A stretch of DNA of 64,000 bases, taken from Trebouxia sp. TZW2008 (taxonomy: Eukaryota > Chlorophyta > Trebouxiophyceae > Trebouxiales > Trebouxiaceae). The stretch is from positions 1-64,000 of the forward strand of contig BDIU01000126.1 in NCBI GenBank assembly GCA_002118135.1, read 5' to 3'. This document shows, in pieces, positions 15,401 to 27,581 of the stretch. Below the pieces are notes generated by a model. The model saw nothing but the letters and a program-made list of their open reading frames with translations. It ran no database searches and was not told where the DNA came from. A program made the position numbers and the translations under genes. Positions within the stretch are counted from its first letter, which is position 1. Every line of letters begins with the position of its first letter.

Positions 15401-17866
15401 GGACATCATGAAAGATTGCTAGCTGTACAGTGTGAAGTACTGTCAGCATGCCAATATAGCAGACACACCAATCAGCCTTACACATGGTCACCAGACTTGG
15501 CATAGACCCAACCTGATGTGTTATTGCAGACAGTGCTAGTGGCTCAGCAGCAGTCAGCAGCCTGCAGAGTGTGCACAAGCTGCATCATTGCTGTAGGGCC
15601 ATTATAGCTGCCCAAATTACTTATGTTCAACAGCTTTGTCAAGACACAGCCTGATCTGTTGCTGCAGACAGTGCCAGTAGCTCAGGTGCTGAGCAGTCAG
15701 CAGCCTGTGCAGGGTTCACACAATGACTTGACATTGCTGCAAGGCTAACATGGCTGCCTGATTTATACGCATTCAACAGTTGTGTCATAGTCTGCTATGT
15801 GTTGCTGCAGACAGTGCCAGTGGCTCAGGTGCATAGCAGCAGTCAGTAGCCTGTGCAGAGTCTGCACAATGACTGGTCATTGCTAAAAGGCCATTATAGC
15901 TGCTCAAATTATTCATGTTCAACAGCTTTGTCAAGACACAGCCTGACCGTTGCTGCAAACAGTGCCAGTAGCTCAGGTGCTGAGCAGTCAGCAGCCTGTG
16001 CAGGCTTCAGACAATGAGTTGATATTGCTGCAAGGCTAACATGGCTGCCTGATTCATACGCATTCAACAGTTGTGTCATAGTCTGCTATGTGTTGCTGCA
16101 GACAGTGCCAGTGGCTCAGGTGCATAGCAGCAGTCAGCAGCTACCACAGCAGGCTGTGTTTGCCCTGGATGAGTCATCAGCCCGCCTGTATGCTGCTGGC
16201 GGTGCAGCACCATCCACGGTTCACTCCTGGGACATGTCCCAAGAGCGATGCACACAGCAGGTACACAGTCTAGCGTTGTCTCAAGAGTGTGCAGCAGTCT
16301 ACAACGCAAAGCATTCCTTGCTCAAAGCGTAATCTACCACAGCATTTGAAGTGAAAATGCTAGAGCTCAGAGTCATTCTTTAAGATTTTTGTTTGCACAG
16401 GATGATTGGTGTGGTTTTTTTCACACCAGGCTGGACATGCAGCAACATGACTGCAGTTCATCTCTGCAATACAGTGTACTTGGTGCTCATGGGAAGCCTG
16501 TCACTCTCAACATGAGCAGGCAGAAAAATTCAGTGATTGCAGCATGCTGGCCGAGTGCTTTGCAAGTACTGTGGCATGTATGGTCCTTCCCTGTGATTGA
16601 CATCTGGCTGCCATGTCAGGCATACTATTGCATGCTGAGCGCTGACATTGAGCAAAGGCTTGTTCATGCTGCAGATATGCGTAAGTGGGTTTGCTGAAAG
16701 CAGCAGCACAAACAGAGCAGGCGTTGGGGTGCAGCATCTAGCAGTGGCAAGACAGGAGCCCCTCATGCTTGCAGGCTGCACCAATGGCTTAGTCCAGCTG
16801 TACGACTTGCGCCAAAGTCAGAAGGCAGCTGCCTCTGTACAGCCTCACAGGACGTCCATGGTAACAGACTTATGCTGTCTGTCTGCTGTGAGTGTGGTGG
16901 CCAAAGGCAAACGTGTGAAGGCATTCCTTCTCAACACATGTTGCAGACCAGGGCACTGCATATTGAGTCCTTCTGCAGCGTCAGTGTCATGATGTATTGG
17001 CATACTCAAGAAGCAGAGTCTTCACTGCCACATTACAGAATGTCACATGACAGGCAATGCAGATACAGCAGCATGGAGCTCCGGTAGCCTTGGAGATGTT
17101 GAGTGATTCCTGCATCTCTTAGGGCTGTTATGATGCTGGCTGTTGATGTGTGATTCAAGCTGCTTTCAGGCACAGCAGCAGCTCCTGCTGACAGCGATGT
17201 TCTGTTTTGCAGCTGGGGATGGTGCTGGAGCCTGGTGGTCTCAGCAATCAGCTGGTGACTGGCACTTCCATGGGGGAGCTCAAGTTTCTTGATTTCCGTG
17301 TTGTGGACAGCAGTGGGCAGATGGGAGTGTGGAAGACAGTAGAGGCGCATTCCAAGGGATCCATGAGCGCCATGGCAGCTCACCCATATTCACCATTGCT
17401 GGCTACTGCAACTGCCACACAGGTGAGGCTTTGTGCTGCTGCTCATGCAACGCAAGCCGCCATGCACAAATGTGCTGCTAATCAGCAGATCATTCAATGC
17501 AATGCAGTCGAGCTGCCTGACTGCCATGTATACAGTAGGGTGTCGCAACTCTTTGATGCCTGCTGTGCCAATGCCTGTTGCCTGTACCAGGTGCTGAAGC
17601 TATGGAGCCCTCGTGGAGAACAGCAGGGAGTGATCCGCGCCACAGCACCTTTTCTAGCACAGCGAGTTGGACCCGTTAATTGCTTAGAGTTTCACCCTTA
17701 CAGGCTTTTGCTTGCATCTGGTGGTGGGGATCCTATTATTGCATTGTACCCTATAGCTGGTGCGTCTGCAGATCAAACACCCACTCCAAGTGCAAATGTC
17801 ATTAACTCACCTCAACAGAGTCTGGCTGGAGATACAGATGTGTCTCGCCCTAGTAGTGCTAGCTAG
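460..17866 (+). CDS. RAPTOR: RAPTOR, TOR complex 1 scaffold (24 exons)
   Basis: RAPTOR presents substrates to the TOR kinase in TORC1, the nutrient-sensing growth complex. The exons I join in frame are 460-594, 973-1201, 1487-1605, 1954-2172, 2699-2902, 3390-3587, 3985-4151, 4414-4546, 5363-5566, 5878-6177, 6965-7078, 7448-7624, 8271-8373, 8852-8950, 9213-9503, 10249-10553, 11452-11607, 12422-12532, 14349-14649, 15105-15280, 16102-16260, 16675-16860, 17213-17422 and 17591-17866. They give about 1523 aa; plant and animal RAPTOR have about 1340. The N-terminal caspase-like domain has the motifs HYNGHG and FDCSAAG, with [10 protein letters not shown] and [12 protein letters not shown] nearby. 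HEAT-type helices fall at about 468-733. WD40 repeats run from about 1090 to the end (e.g. [10 protein letters not shown]). The start is the only ATG opening exon 1 in frame. The intron after 3587 uses a GC donor. The Ser/Pro-rich linker exons (8271-12532) are the least certain; exon 5 could instead start at 2714. Confidence 0.93.
2805..3160 (+). repeat. Donor-side duplicate of RAPTOR exon 5
   Basis: The last 90 or so bases of exon 5 (2699-2902), encoding [14 protein letters not shown], recur at about 3042-3157. In the second copy the donor has decayed from AAG|GTAAGT to AAGGCGGG. The copy lies in the intron 3' of the working exon and is not needed for the reading frame. Confidence 0.85.
3547..3735 (+). 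repeat. Donor-side duplicate of RAPTOR exon 6 end
   Basis: The end of exon 6 (about 3547-3600, through CTCTTCAGGCAGGCAAGC) recurs at about 3676-3735 with the same GCAAGC-like donor region, now GCAAAT. A short copy of the next exon's start, GTGCAGGATCTGCTG, also lies near 3882, ahead of the real one at 3985. Confidence 0.75.
4601..4768. mobile_element. MITE, CAGT-type terminal inverted repeats
   Basis: It starts CAGTGACTTCTCTTTGTAA and ends with a near inverted copy, ATAGAAGTTACTG, followed by TA. The inner sequence resembles seven other elements in the window, and it lies in a RAPTOR intron. The short TIRs and TA flank fit a non-autonomous Tc1/mariner-pogo-like element; no transposase is present. 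Confidence 0.7.
5009..5566 (+). repeat. Three acceptor-side copies of RAPTOR exon 9
   Basis: The exon start encoding [15 protein letters not shown] appears after a CAG acceptor at 5009, 5181 and 5363. Only the third runs on to a complete exon and a GT donor at 5567. The first stays open but diverges after SLALSV. The second has a 2-base deletion that breaks the frame. The two upstream copies are therefore decayed decoys inside the intron. Confidence 0.88.
5740..6520 (+). repeat. Duplicates on both sides of RAPTOR exon 10
   Basis: Part of exon 10 encoding DGGQQY is present at about 5742-5800, ahead of the real exon at 5878-6177. The 3' end of exon 10 (LCQDMPE plus donor) is repeated at about 6255-6345 and, more degraded, at about 6475-6515. 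The first 3' copy carries a stop (TAG) in the corresponding frame near 6296. Confidence 0.82.
6807..7078 (+). repeat. Acceptor-side duplicate of RAPTOR exon 11
   Basis: About 6807-6870 repeats the beginning of exon 11 (6965-7078): GTGACAGCTATGGCT against GTGACAGCCATGGCT. The copy has diverged and lacks a donor. Confidence 0.7.
10004..10300 (+). repeat. Acceptor-side duplicate of RAPTOR exon 16
   Basis: CAGCTGGCAAACGCCAACAG at about 10008 matches CAGCTGGCAAATGCCAACAG at the start of the working exon (10251). The similarity runs for about 50 bases, and the upstream copy then diverges. Confidence 0.75.
10597..10682. repeat. Dispersed repeat A, copy 1
   Basis: The core GGCTCAGCAGGCCTAGCTAG is followed by TACGTAC, and a T/CATT-rich run precedes it. 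Close relatives lie at 27783-27872 and 57350-57400. I cannot assign it to a known family. Confidence 0.6.
11030..11607 (+). repeat. Four acceptor-side copies of RAPTOR exon 17
   Basis: Units of about 140 bp begin near 11033, 11172, 11313 and 11452. Each carries the exon-start sequence with the core TTGATGCAAGGCCC or a variant, followed by intron. Only the fourth (11452-11607) continues to a donor. The intervening intron sequence GCAAGCTTGA...ATGGCACAGGTG is repeated as well. Confidence 0.88.
12250..12532 (+). repeat. Acceptor-side duplicate of RAPTOR exon 18
   Basis: About 12251-12330 repeats the first 70 bases of exon 18 (12422-12532), including AACTGCAGAGGCCCAGTT. The upstream copy does not continue into the conserved [10 protein letters not shown] segment. 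Confidence 0.82.
13979..14649 (+). repeat. Three acceptor-side copies of RAPTOR exon 19
   Basis: A TTTCAG or TCTCAG acceptor followed by exon-like sequence starts near 13979, 14165 and 14349. The second and third share AACAGGGGGTGGCT and the G/C-rich run after it. Only the third reads through into the first WD40 repeat and on to a donor at 14650. Confidence 0.8.
15528..16260 (+). repeat. Five acceptor-side copies of RAPTOR exon 21
   Basis: The module TTGCTGCAGACAGTGCCAGT recurs near 15528, 15662, 15805, 15953 and 16094, about every 145 bp. Each starts in intron, crosses the acceptor and enters the exon. Only the fifth extends through the WD40 segment (about 53 codons, 16102-16260) to its donor. 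The fourth has a mutated acceptor (CAA). Confidence 0.9.
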
Positions 17867-18222
17867 GACTGCTTTGTGTACAAGTGACAAGTCATGTCTG
17901 TGTGTGCCGTGTCTATAGATCATACACCATCATTTGAAGGTTCGCATTGAGTGTTATCATGTTTCGCCGCTTTCAAATATTTATCCCTGAATGAGGTGAC
18001 CTCACTTAAAGTGCAACAGTCGCAAAATTTGCATGAGACGAGTGCAAACTTGGACTGGACCCAGGCTGTCGAACGTATCACAGGCACCATAACTGTGCAG
18101 TGATAGCTGCTATGCATCATGATGCAGTCGCAAACATAACATCGAGAGGTGTATATCATGTTTTACAGAAATATTCCATACAATTCATACTTGAAAACAA
18201 ACTAAGCAAGCTGTGAGTATGT
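17867..18222. other. Convergent intergenic region
   Basis: This is the 3' UTR space between RAPTOR (+) and alpha-tubulin (-). I see no other gene in it. Confidence 0.6.
18163..18167 (-). terminator. Possible TGTAA poly(A) signal of alpha-tubulin
   Basis: On the minus strand TGTAA lies about 55 bases past the tubulin stop codon. TGTAA is the usual polyadenylation signal in chlorophyte algae. A five-base match alone is weak evidence. Confidence 0.35.
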
Positions 18223-20607
<2,385 letters not shown>

Positions 20608-21224
20608 GGTTGCTTAGTGAACGTAAAGCGAAAGATGGGAAGGGAAAGGGGTGCAACAGCAAGAGAAGCGGCGAACAAGGACGCGCTTTCCTGCAAGTTG
20701 TGAAGACTTTCAAAAGTTGGGAGAAGCTTTGAGGCACCGCGAATGGCGGGCTTTTGCTTACGTCACCGTAAGGCGTAATACAATGACCGTCCATCGTATC
20801 GCATCGGCCTGGTGCCAGTCTGGCATTTGCCAGAGGCAGCTCAGCAGATGCACCGGCGATTCTTTCAAAGGCTGAGCAAAGGATTTTGCATGGTGGCATG
20901 CGTTGCACGAAGTGCGTTGCAACCATTTTCTATGCTGTGTGGCATGCGCGCTGCTAGAGTGCAAAATATCTGCATGCTGACTTAGACACCGCAATTTTCT
21001 GGTCGTGACTTAAATGCTGAGAGTAAATTGCTTGACATGTCAAGACAGCAGTCACAGCTAGCGAGAAGACTTAGCAACAGGCCACTGTTCTCGAGCAGTC
21101 ATCTCAGACTGGCCCTAAACAAGTTCCTTGCCCAATACTGGATTCGGAGCCGTGCATGCGGTGTCGAACAGGGGCTGAACATAGCAAGCGCGCATGCGGC
21201 TGACGCTCAGCACGGCTTAGCAGC
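20608..21224. promoter_or_regulatory. Divergent promoter region between tubulin and GRC3
   Basis: The two start codons point away from each other, 617 bp apart. The tubulin-proximal part is pyrimidine-rich on the transcribed side. TTACGTCA at 20758-20765 (TGACGTAA on the minus strand) is a typical bZIP/CRE-type site. I saw no clear TATA box. The regulatory role is inferred from position only. Confidence 0.45.
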
Positions 21225-24200
21225 ATGAGCAAGAAACGTAGAACGCCTGACGATCGGCGTGCAAACGACGGCCGAGGCGTGTCGGCCGACACGGCGGAAC
21301 AGTGAGTATATAAGATGCTGTCGAAACTGTATGCCATTTTCCGGTGAAGCTCAGGCTGACTTTTGATGTTGAAAGATGCGTTCAAAACTGCGTGCCTGCA
21401 GGGCAAGGCGCGAGAGCGCACAAATCACGTTGCAGGCTGGCGAGGTAGGGTTGTGCTCAGCTGTTGTGAAGACCCACTTATACGACACAAGCTGAGCCTT
21501 GCCTGCAGGCAGCTTCAGTGATTGGAGCAGCTACTGTGACTGTGGAGCTAGGTTCTGCCTGGATTGCAGGGTCAGTCATATTGTTTGTTTGCTCATGTGC
21601 ATTTCTGCACCCATTCAGTGTCGCAATCAAAGTCACAAGGGTTGAACCAACAACATCACTCTGCATCAACGTTGCTGCACAGCATCTTGACTGCATAACA
21701 TCACAGGTGACTTGTGCATATCTGTGATACCTGTGACAGGAAGCAGCCATGACCAGTCATGTTGCATGTCAACCGGTTTGCAGCTGCAGCTGCCGCTGCC
21801 TGATGCCTCTGAGCAACTGCGTGTTTTCATGCAAAGTTTATGCAAAGACAAGAAGGGTTCAATAGGTTTCAGTTGCCAACTTTTCCATGACGTCGCAGCG
21901 CATTGGCATGAGGCAAAGCCCCATTATGTGTGGCCACTTAAGAGTCAAACCATCAGTGGTCTTGTTTGCGTTCCTGCAGGAAAGTGTTGCATGCTGGCCA
22001 GTCTGCAACTGTTTATGCTGACGCCAAATTTGGTGGCCCCATGCATGTTGAAGCTATGGCAGAGCAGCAGCAGGTAATGTACTGTGATACCTTCACTGCA
22101 ACCAGACCATTGACTGGATCTGGCCTTCCATACAATGAGTAGCAGCTGGCATCACCACAGAGCTGTAACGCCTCCAACGACTCTAAGACAGGATTTGTTA
22201 TTATGTATGACTCATCTCATCCTGCTGTGGGTATTGATGTGCATGATCCTGACGACAAATTAGTACTGTGCGGTAACAGGTTCCACTCCTAAACACCAGC
22301 TATGTCAAGCTAGGCTTTGCCAACACGGCAGATGCAGGAGACCCTGCAATCGCAGAAGCACCCAAATTCAAGGCCCAGAATGTGTCTGCAGCAATGATGT
22401 CTACAAGACGGTATCCGCAACCATGGCTGCAGGTCAGTTGACCTTCTGTTGTGAGCCATGCTCCTGTTGTGTTGTCAGCAGCAAAGTAGTTGGGGGGTCT
22501 GCATTTATGCAGAGTGACGCGTACATGTGATTTAGCTCATGTCACCCTAGCATGCATGCACAGGCAGACTGCTATGGCCGTAGCAAGCATTAACAGTGAC
22601 GCATGTGGATTTAGTCTGTATCACAGTCCATCGCATGTTGCAGCTGCAGCTCCTGTCAATCTTGCACGAACTGCATCTGTGCATTGCTCGTCATGGAGAT
22701 GCTGTGCCATGAAGCATGTTTGGCTCCTGATAGCTGAAGACTTTACACAGGCAATGCCATGTTTCAAAACATGGTTATTGATTGTGACAGCTCAACTTTG
22801 TGCATTGAAGACGCCATGCTTGAAAGAATGCACCTTGATCCCGACAGCCATAGGTTTGGGCGTAACACTGCTACTGCATGCCCCTTCTGTGTACACCTCC
22901 AGTCATGCTGAAAGCTTCCTGACGCACAGTACAATGAAATGCCTGGACTCAGTATGTGCATATGTATTGTGATGCAGGCTGCAGAGGATGTTGTGGCAGC
23001 AGCCCGGCAGGGTGACTGTCCTGCTGTAGCTGTGGCTGGCAGCAAAGGCGTGGGCAAGTCTACCTTGGCCCGCCTGCTGGTGAACAGCCTGCTGGAGGTG
23101 TGCCCTGTTGTGGCCTTCCTTGACACTGATTGTGGACAGTCTGAGCTCACTGTGCCTGGTGAGACCTGTGTGTCTCTGAAGCACATGTATACAGTAGTCC
23201 TAGATCAGGAGTGACGAGCCCCTCTGAGCTTGTGCATTTGTTTTGCTGCCCTATCATTTGCTGTGAAGTGCTTTGGCCATGCAGCATCTTTGCTTCCTAG
23301 CCATGATGCTGTTGACCGTGTTCAGTCAAGACGACCTTCAAGCAGGCAAAGCAGCCTACCAACAACAAGATGTGGTCTGGGATGATGCCTTTCAACGCTG
23401 ATATGCCTCAGACATGGCAACATGCCAAGGCAGGCGTTGACAACATGTTCAAGACAAGCATGCATGAGGCAGACAGGACACAGATCATGTTCACAGTGAC
23501 CTCTCTTTGTGACGACTGCTTTGGTTCCAGAAAGCTGTCCTTACATTGACTTGTCCTTCCTCAGAGGTGCCACTGCAGTCAGAATGCAGTGATTGGTTGC
23601 CAGTGGCATTGTCCTTACATTGAGAACGCCCTTACATCGAGTGTCCTTACACATAAACATTACTGTATCAGGTTGTTGCTCACAGTTGCTGCTGCCTTGC
23701 AGGCTTGGTGACACTGCATCTGCTTGATAAGCCTTTGTTTGGCCCTCCACATATGCACATGCAACACCCCAGCAGGGCTCATTTCATTGGAGAATTGTCC
23801 CCTCAAGGCAACCCCCTGCACTACCTTAGCTGCATCAGATCGCTATGTGAATGGTACTGGCAGTACTCTGGCGTGCAACATGAAGGGGATCTGATCAGAC
23901 CGCCCTTGGTGATCAACACCCATGGCTGGATCAAGGTGAGCCTGTGCTGTGCTGTGCTGTGCTGTGCTGTGCTGTGCTGTGCTGTGCTGTGCTGTGCTGT
24001 GCTGTGCTGGCTGTGAAGCAATGCTGCTTTGTAATTTGCTGCGCTGGCTTTGATGTAATCAACTCATGATTTCAGACAATGCATGCTGGCAATCATGCTC
24101 AGGGCTCAGTGGTTTGCCTACACTATGCGTCAGTCAATAAGGCAATCATGCTCAAGGCAAAATTGAGCTTGTGATTGCTGTGCACCGGCATGATGTGCTG

Positions 24201-26838
24201 TGCAGGGCCTAGGGTATGAAGTGTTGGCTCAAGTGCTTGAGATCGCTTGCCCCAGCCATGTCATGCAGCTTTTGACTACCAACCCCAACAACAACCTGCC
24301 TCCATACTGCTGGTGGCTCCCTGATGATACAGCAAACTACCCCCAACCTGCCTTGTACCAGCTACCCTCTGTGACAGCACTGCAGCAGGCGTCTGCAGCT
24401 GCTGTGTCAGGTGCTTGCAACTCACACAACTCATACTGTAATGTGCAGAACTTGCAAGGTCATGTTGTTGGCACACAGTGCATGCTTTGTTATTGCACTT
24501 TTAATGTACCTGCTTGGATAAGTGCAGGCTGGGTGGCAAGGCAGCGCCCTGCAGAACAGAGGGCCCTGCAGCGGCTAGCCCCACCAGTGCACTGACCAGT
24601 CACCTCTGCACTGTGCACTCCTTTGCTGTGAGGTCATGGGTTGTCATTGTCAATGTGACGCAATACATGCAGTGGCGCAGGGTGGGCGCCAAAGCACGCT
24701 GATGCTCTATCTCTTTGCACATGATGACTGTCACCACTGCTGATGCCAATTGTGCTGTGACGTTGCAGTCATTCTCTTCATTGCTACAACTAGATGCAGG
24801 CTGGGCGCCAAGGCAGCCTCCTGCAGAACAGAGAGCCCTGGCGTGGCTAGCCTTTGCCCGCCAGTGCACTGACCAGCAACCCCTGCACTGCTTCTGTGAT
24901 GTGAGGTCACAGATGCCACTGTCAGTGTATCTCACTGCATGAGGTGATGCAGGATGGGCACCAAGGCAGCCTCCTGCAGAGCAGCGGGCCTTGCAGTGGC
25001 TAGCCTTTGCCCGCCAATGCACTGACCAGCACCCATTGCACTGTTCCTGGGACCTGCCAGCCGTCACAGCAGCAGCAGACCTGTTGGCAGCCCTGCCGCC
25101 CTACAAGGTGCCCTTGGCAAGCGTCAAGGTGGTGTTTCACCAGGCCAACATAGAGGCTGGCAAGGTATACTGCACTCTCCTGATATGTTTCCACGGCTTC
25201 GGCTTCATTAATCTCTTGACATAACGACTGCATTGGTTACCAAGAGAAATGTCCTTACACCGAATTGTCCTTACTCAGAAGTACCACTGCAGCCAGAATG
25301 CAGTGCTTGGTTCCAAGTTGCATTGTCCTTACATCAAGTGTCCTTATATCGAGTGTCTTTGTAATGAGAGATTACTGTATATACATATATATTCCTACGG
25401 TGATTTGTGGTCTTTTGCCTGTGGTTGTCAGATCTGTCTTGCTTGTTTGCATTCCTCTCAGTCGGTAGTGATGAGTCGGCGGATTGCGAGTGAGCAACGT
25501 GTCAGTATTTCATACAAGGACACTTGATGAGGATGTTCTTAACTCAAGCACCTGAGTTGCAATCAATACAATTCACCTGTAGTGGCACTTCTGGGTAAAG
25601 ACCAGTTGTGATAAGGACATATTTCTTGGTGACCAGTGGTGACAAAGCAGGTTGTACCGTACAGCAAGCAGTCAACAAGTGCTTCTCTGTGTCCCTAGCA
25701 GGGTCATGGAACCTCACTAGTAGGTATGCGGATGACGATGATGACAATGATCTGGCTACTACAGACAGCTCACCCCTTCTGTTTGCACCTAGCAGCGTCA
25801 TGCAAGCTCAGTAGTTTGCATGTGGCTGCTGGTAATGATTGAGGGTATCTTAGGCAAATCATCTCCTGTGTGCACTCAGCAGGGCTATGGACCACGCTAG
25901 CAAGTACGTAAAGGATGGTGATGTGTACTACATGCAGCCCACTCCTTCTGTTTGCATCTAGCGGGGTCGTGCAAGCTCACTAGTAAGCACATGAGTGTTA
26001 AGAATGATTGAGGGTATCTTAGGCAATGATCTGCTCCTGTGTGTCCTGTGTGCCCTTAGCAGGGCTGTGGACCACGCTAGCAATTATGTAAGTGATGGTT
26101 ATGCATGCAGGTACTACAGGCTGTGAACGGAGCTGTAGTGGGCTTGACAAGGGCTGCATCAGGCTCAGGCAGTACGGCAACGGCTGTGTCGGAGTGCTTG
26201 GGCGTTGGCGTTGTCCGCTCAGTGGATGCTGCAGAACAGATGCTGTACATACTGACACCCACACCTGAGCATCTGCTGCCTGAGGTCACCATGCTGGAGG
26301 CGAGTTTGACACAGCTTGAGTGAAGATTATCATGTGTGTTAGGGAGCGCATAACGAAGATCAGGAGCCTTTCATGATTTGCATCATTTCACCAAACCCTG
26401 CTTGCCACAAGGCAAACTACCAGTGGAGCATGACTTGTGAGTGCACGCCTACAGCATGTTTGTATGGACACTGCATAATGGCATTGACACTGCACAATGG
26501 TCTTGAACCAAAACAGTATGCAGAAAACTGCTGAGTGACCTCTTGCTGCAGGTTGTCAAGCTGGACTTGACACTAGCGCGGGTGCAGACCTGCATTGCAT
26601 GCTGAGGTCATGCTTGCATGAGTGCTGCTTGATAGTCTCAACATGAATGTGCTGTATAACAGCTGAGTGACCCTTGCTGCAGGTTGGAAAGCTAGACCTG
26701 CCACTATCGCTGCTGCAGACCTCCACATACATGAGCCCGTATGTCAGCATCTGGTCTCTCACAGCAGATGGCACAGGAGCAGGGACAATGAAAGCTCGCA
26801 ACACCCTGCTGCGTGGCAGGCTCAAGGCGCATGCATGA
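21225..26838 (+). CDS. NOL9: GRC3/NOL9-type polynucleotide 5'-hydroxyl kinase
   Basis: Family members are nucleolar kinases (Clp1 relatives) that phosphorylate 5'-OH RNA ends during ITS2 processing of pre-rRNA. Well-supported exons are 22978-23158, 23703-23935, 24206-24410, 24953-25164, 26111-26299 and 26683-26838. The Walker A motif is GSKGVGKST, followed by FLDTDCGQSELTVPG, typical of GRC3. Next come FIGELSP, PLVINTHGWIK and, near the C-terminus, ECLGVGVVRSVD and LYILTPTPEHLLPEV. The last exon (LDLP...SPYVS...MKARNTLLR) fits the conserved end. The penultimate intron appears to use a GC donor (GAG|GCGAGT at 26300); reading through it would stop at 26323. An ATG at 21225 opens a basic first exon (MSKKRRTPDD, to 21301). 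The coding path from there to 22978 is unresolved. Confidence 0.85.
21981..22436 (+). pseudogene. Coding-like island with frame breaks, origin unknown
   Basis: One frame reads without stop from 21981 to 22139 (for example ADAKFGGPMHVEAMAEQQQ). It has a TAG at 22140 and continues open to a TAA at 22290 (for example GIDVHDPDDKLVLCGN). A one-base frame change then opens a run to about 22436 (for example KLGFANTADAGDPAIAEAP). The composition looks like protein, not random intron. I do not recognise the family. It lies between the first and P-loop exons of GRC3, so it could be a relic of another gene or a badly resolved part of the GRC3 N-terminus. Confidence 0.35.
23494..23665. mobile_element. 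MITE, CAGT-type terminal inverted repeats
   Basis: It starts CAGTGACCTCTCTTTGT and ends AACATTACTG before TA. It contains the inner motif TGTCCTTACATTGA repeated, and lies in a GRC3 intron. It belongs to the same family as 4601-4768 and 56910-57068. Confidence 0.7.
23943..24009. repeat. Microsatellite (TGTGC)n, about 13 units
   Basis: A perfect pentanucleotide run begins a few bases after the GRC3 donor at 23936. It makes a long shadow ORF on both strands that has no other support. Confidence 0.95.
24528..25164 (+). repeat. Three acceptor-side copies of a GRC3 exon
   Basis: Copies begin after TGCAG at 24528, 24800 and 24953. They share AGGCAGCCTCCTGCAGA and the sequence for EQRAL and QCTDQ. 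The third carries the full exon (GWAPRQPPAEQRALQWLAFA...). The second keeps an open frame for about 47 codons but has no donor in place. The first is frameshifted after the RAL segment. Confidence 0.88.
25215..25376. mobile_element. MITE, left end degraded
   Basis: The inner motifs GTCCTTACACCGAATTGTCC and GTCCTTACATCAAGTGTCC and the right end GAGAGATTACTG followed by TA match the family. The left terminus has decayed. It lies in a GRC3 intron. Confidence 0.6.
25440..25505. repeat. Dispersed repeat B, copy 1
   Basis: GTCGGTAGTGATGAGTCGGC and the flanking 60 bases match 38995-39062 closely. I see no tRNA-like B box, so I do not call it a SINE. Confidence 0.55.
25690..26105. repeat. Tandem intron repeat with a CTAGCAGGG core
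   Basis: Two units of about 170 bp (from about 25770 and 25940) share ATTGAGGGTATCTTAGGCAA. Five occurrences of a (C/T)TAGCAGGG-type core with GCTAG or ACTAG downstream are seen. A related core appears in the 56184-56680 array of another gene. Confidence 0.65.
26553..26838 (+). repeat. Acceptor-side duplicate of the GRC3 last exon
   Basis: TTGCTGCAGGTTG followed by AAGCTGGACTTG at 26553 is repeated as AAGCTAGACCTG at 26683. The first copy breaks frame within 50 bases. The second encodes the conserved C-terminal end. Confidence 0.78.
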
Positions 26839-27581
26839 TTGGCCCGCCACAGCGGAAAACGAACCCTTGATGTCATTGAGTACAACTATCAATGAATCAT
26901 GCAGCAATCAATGAATACCTACATGGCATGAAAACAACTGCATGCAATTGCAGATCATCCATGCAGGGGTGTTGTAAATGCAGCAATCATAGCTCGAGAT
27001 AGTGCGGGCCTTACTTGCATTATCTTGCCGCATTGTATGAATCACCCTAGAGTACTTAGCTAAATAGCCTCATAAGTGAGAAAAATACACATATAGATAT
27101 TGGCAGTGTGTAAGCTTGAGTACATTGCACCTAGGCATTCAGACTCGACAGCGGACGACTGCCCCCGAACAGTTTGCAGTACATGTCAGCAAAATGAATA
27201 CAATGCTTCCTAGGATCCTGAGCGACGCTGGGCCTATCAACCTGCCACAATCAAGAGCTGTTTGGAGATACTTTGCCAACAGACTTGGACAACATAGCAT
27301 GAAAGCACAAAGACAGCTTTGGAACGTTGCAATTGCCAAAGCATTAAGGCAGGAAAAGGCCACAGGCCACGCTGTCTCTCGGTCTTGAAAACTTGTGCTG
27401 CTGTAAGCAGGGCATCAACAGCCTATTTGTACAGCAAGCTTCAACCTTGAGTACTGATATGGGCTTCAGCTGCAGCATTTGAGCCAAGGCACAGCACATG
27501 ACAAATAGACTCAGCCATGAGACTTGATAATTACTGTGCTGCTGAGTCACAGCATGCCATCCTGCGACCTGTATCTGCATG
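26839..27581. other. Convergent intergenic region
   Basis: This lies between the stop codons of GRC3 (+) and the strictosidine-synthase-like gene (-). An 86-codon ORF at about 27116-27385 has no recognisable features. I see nothing else. Confidence 0.5.

Noticed and set aside
15528..16130. Regularly spaced repeats resembling a CRISPR array
   Set aside because: The spacers are also repeated, the genome is eukaryotic, and each unit is an exon start with its acceptor. It is a tandem duplication.
23943..24021. Cys/Ala-Val-Leu-rich ORFs in both strands
   Set aside because: They are translation of a perfect TGTGC microsatellite.
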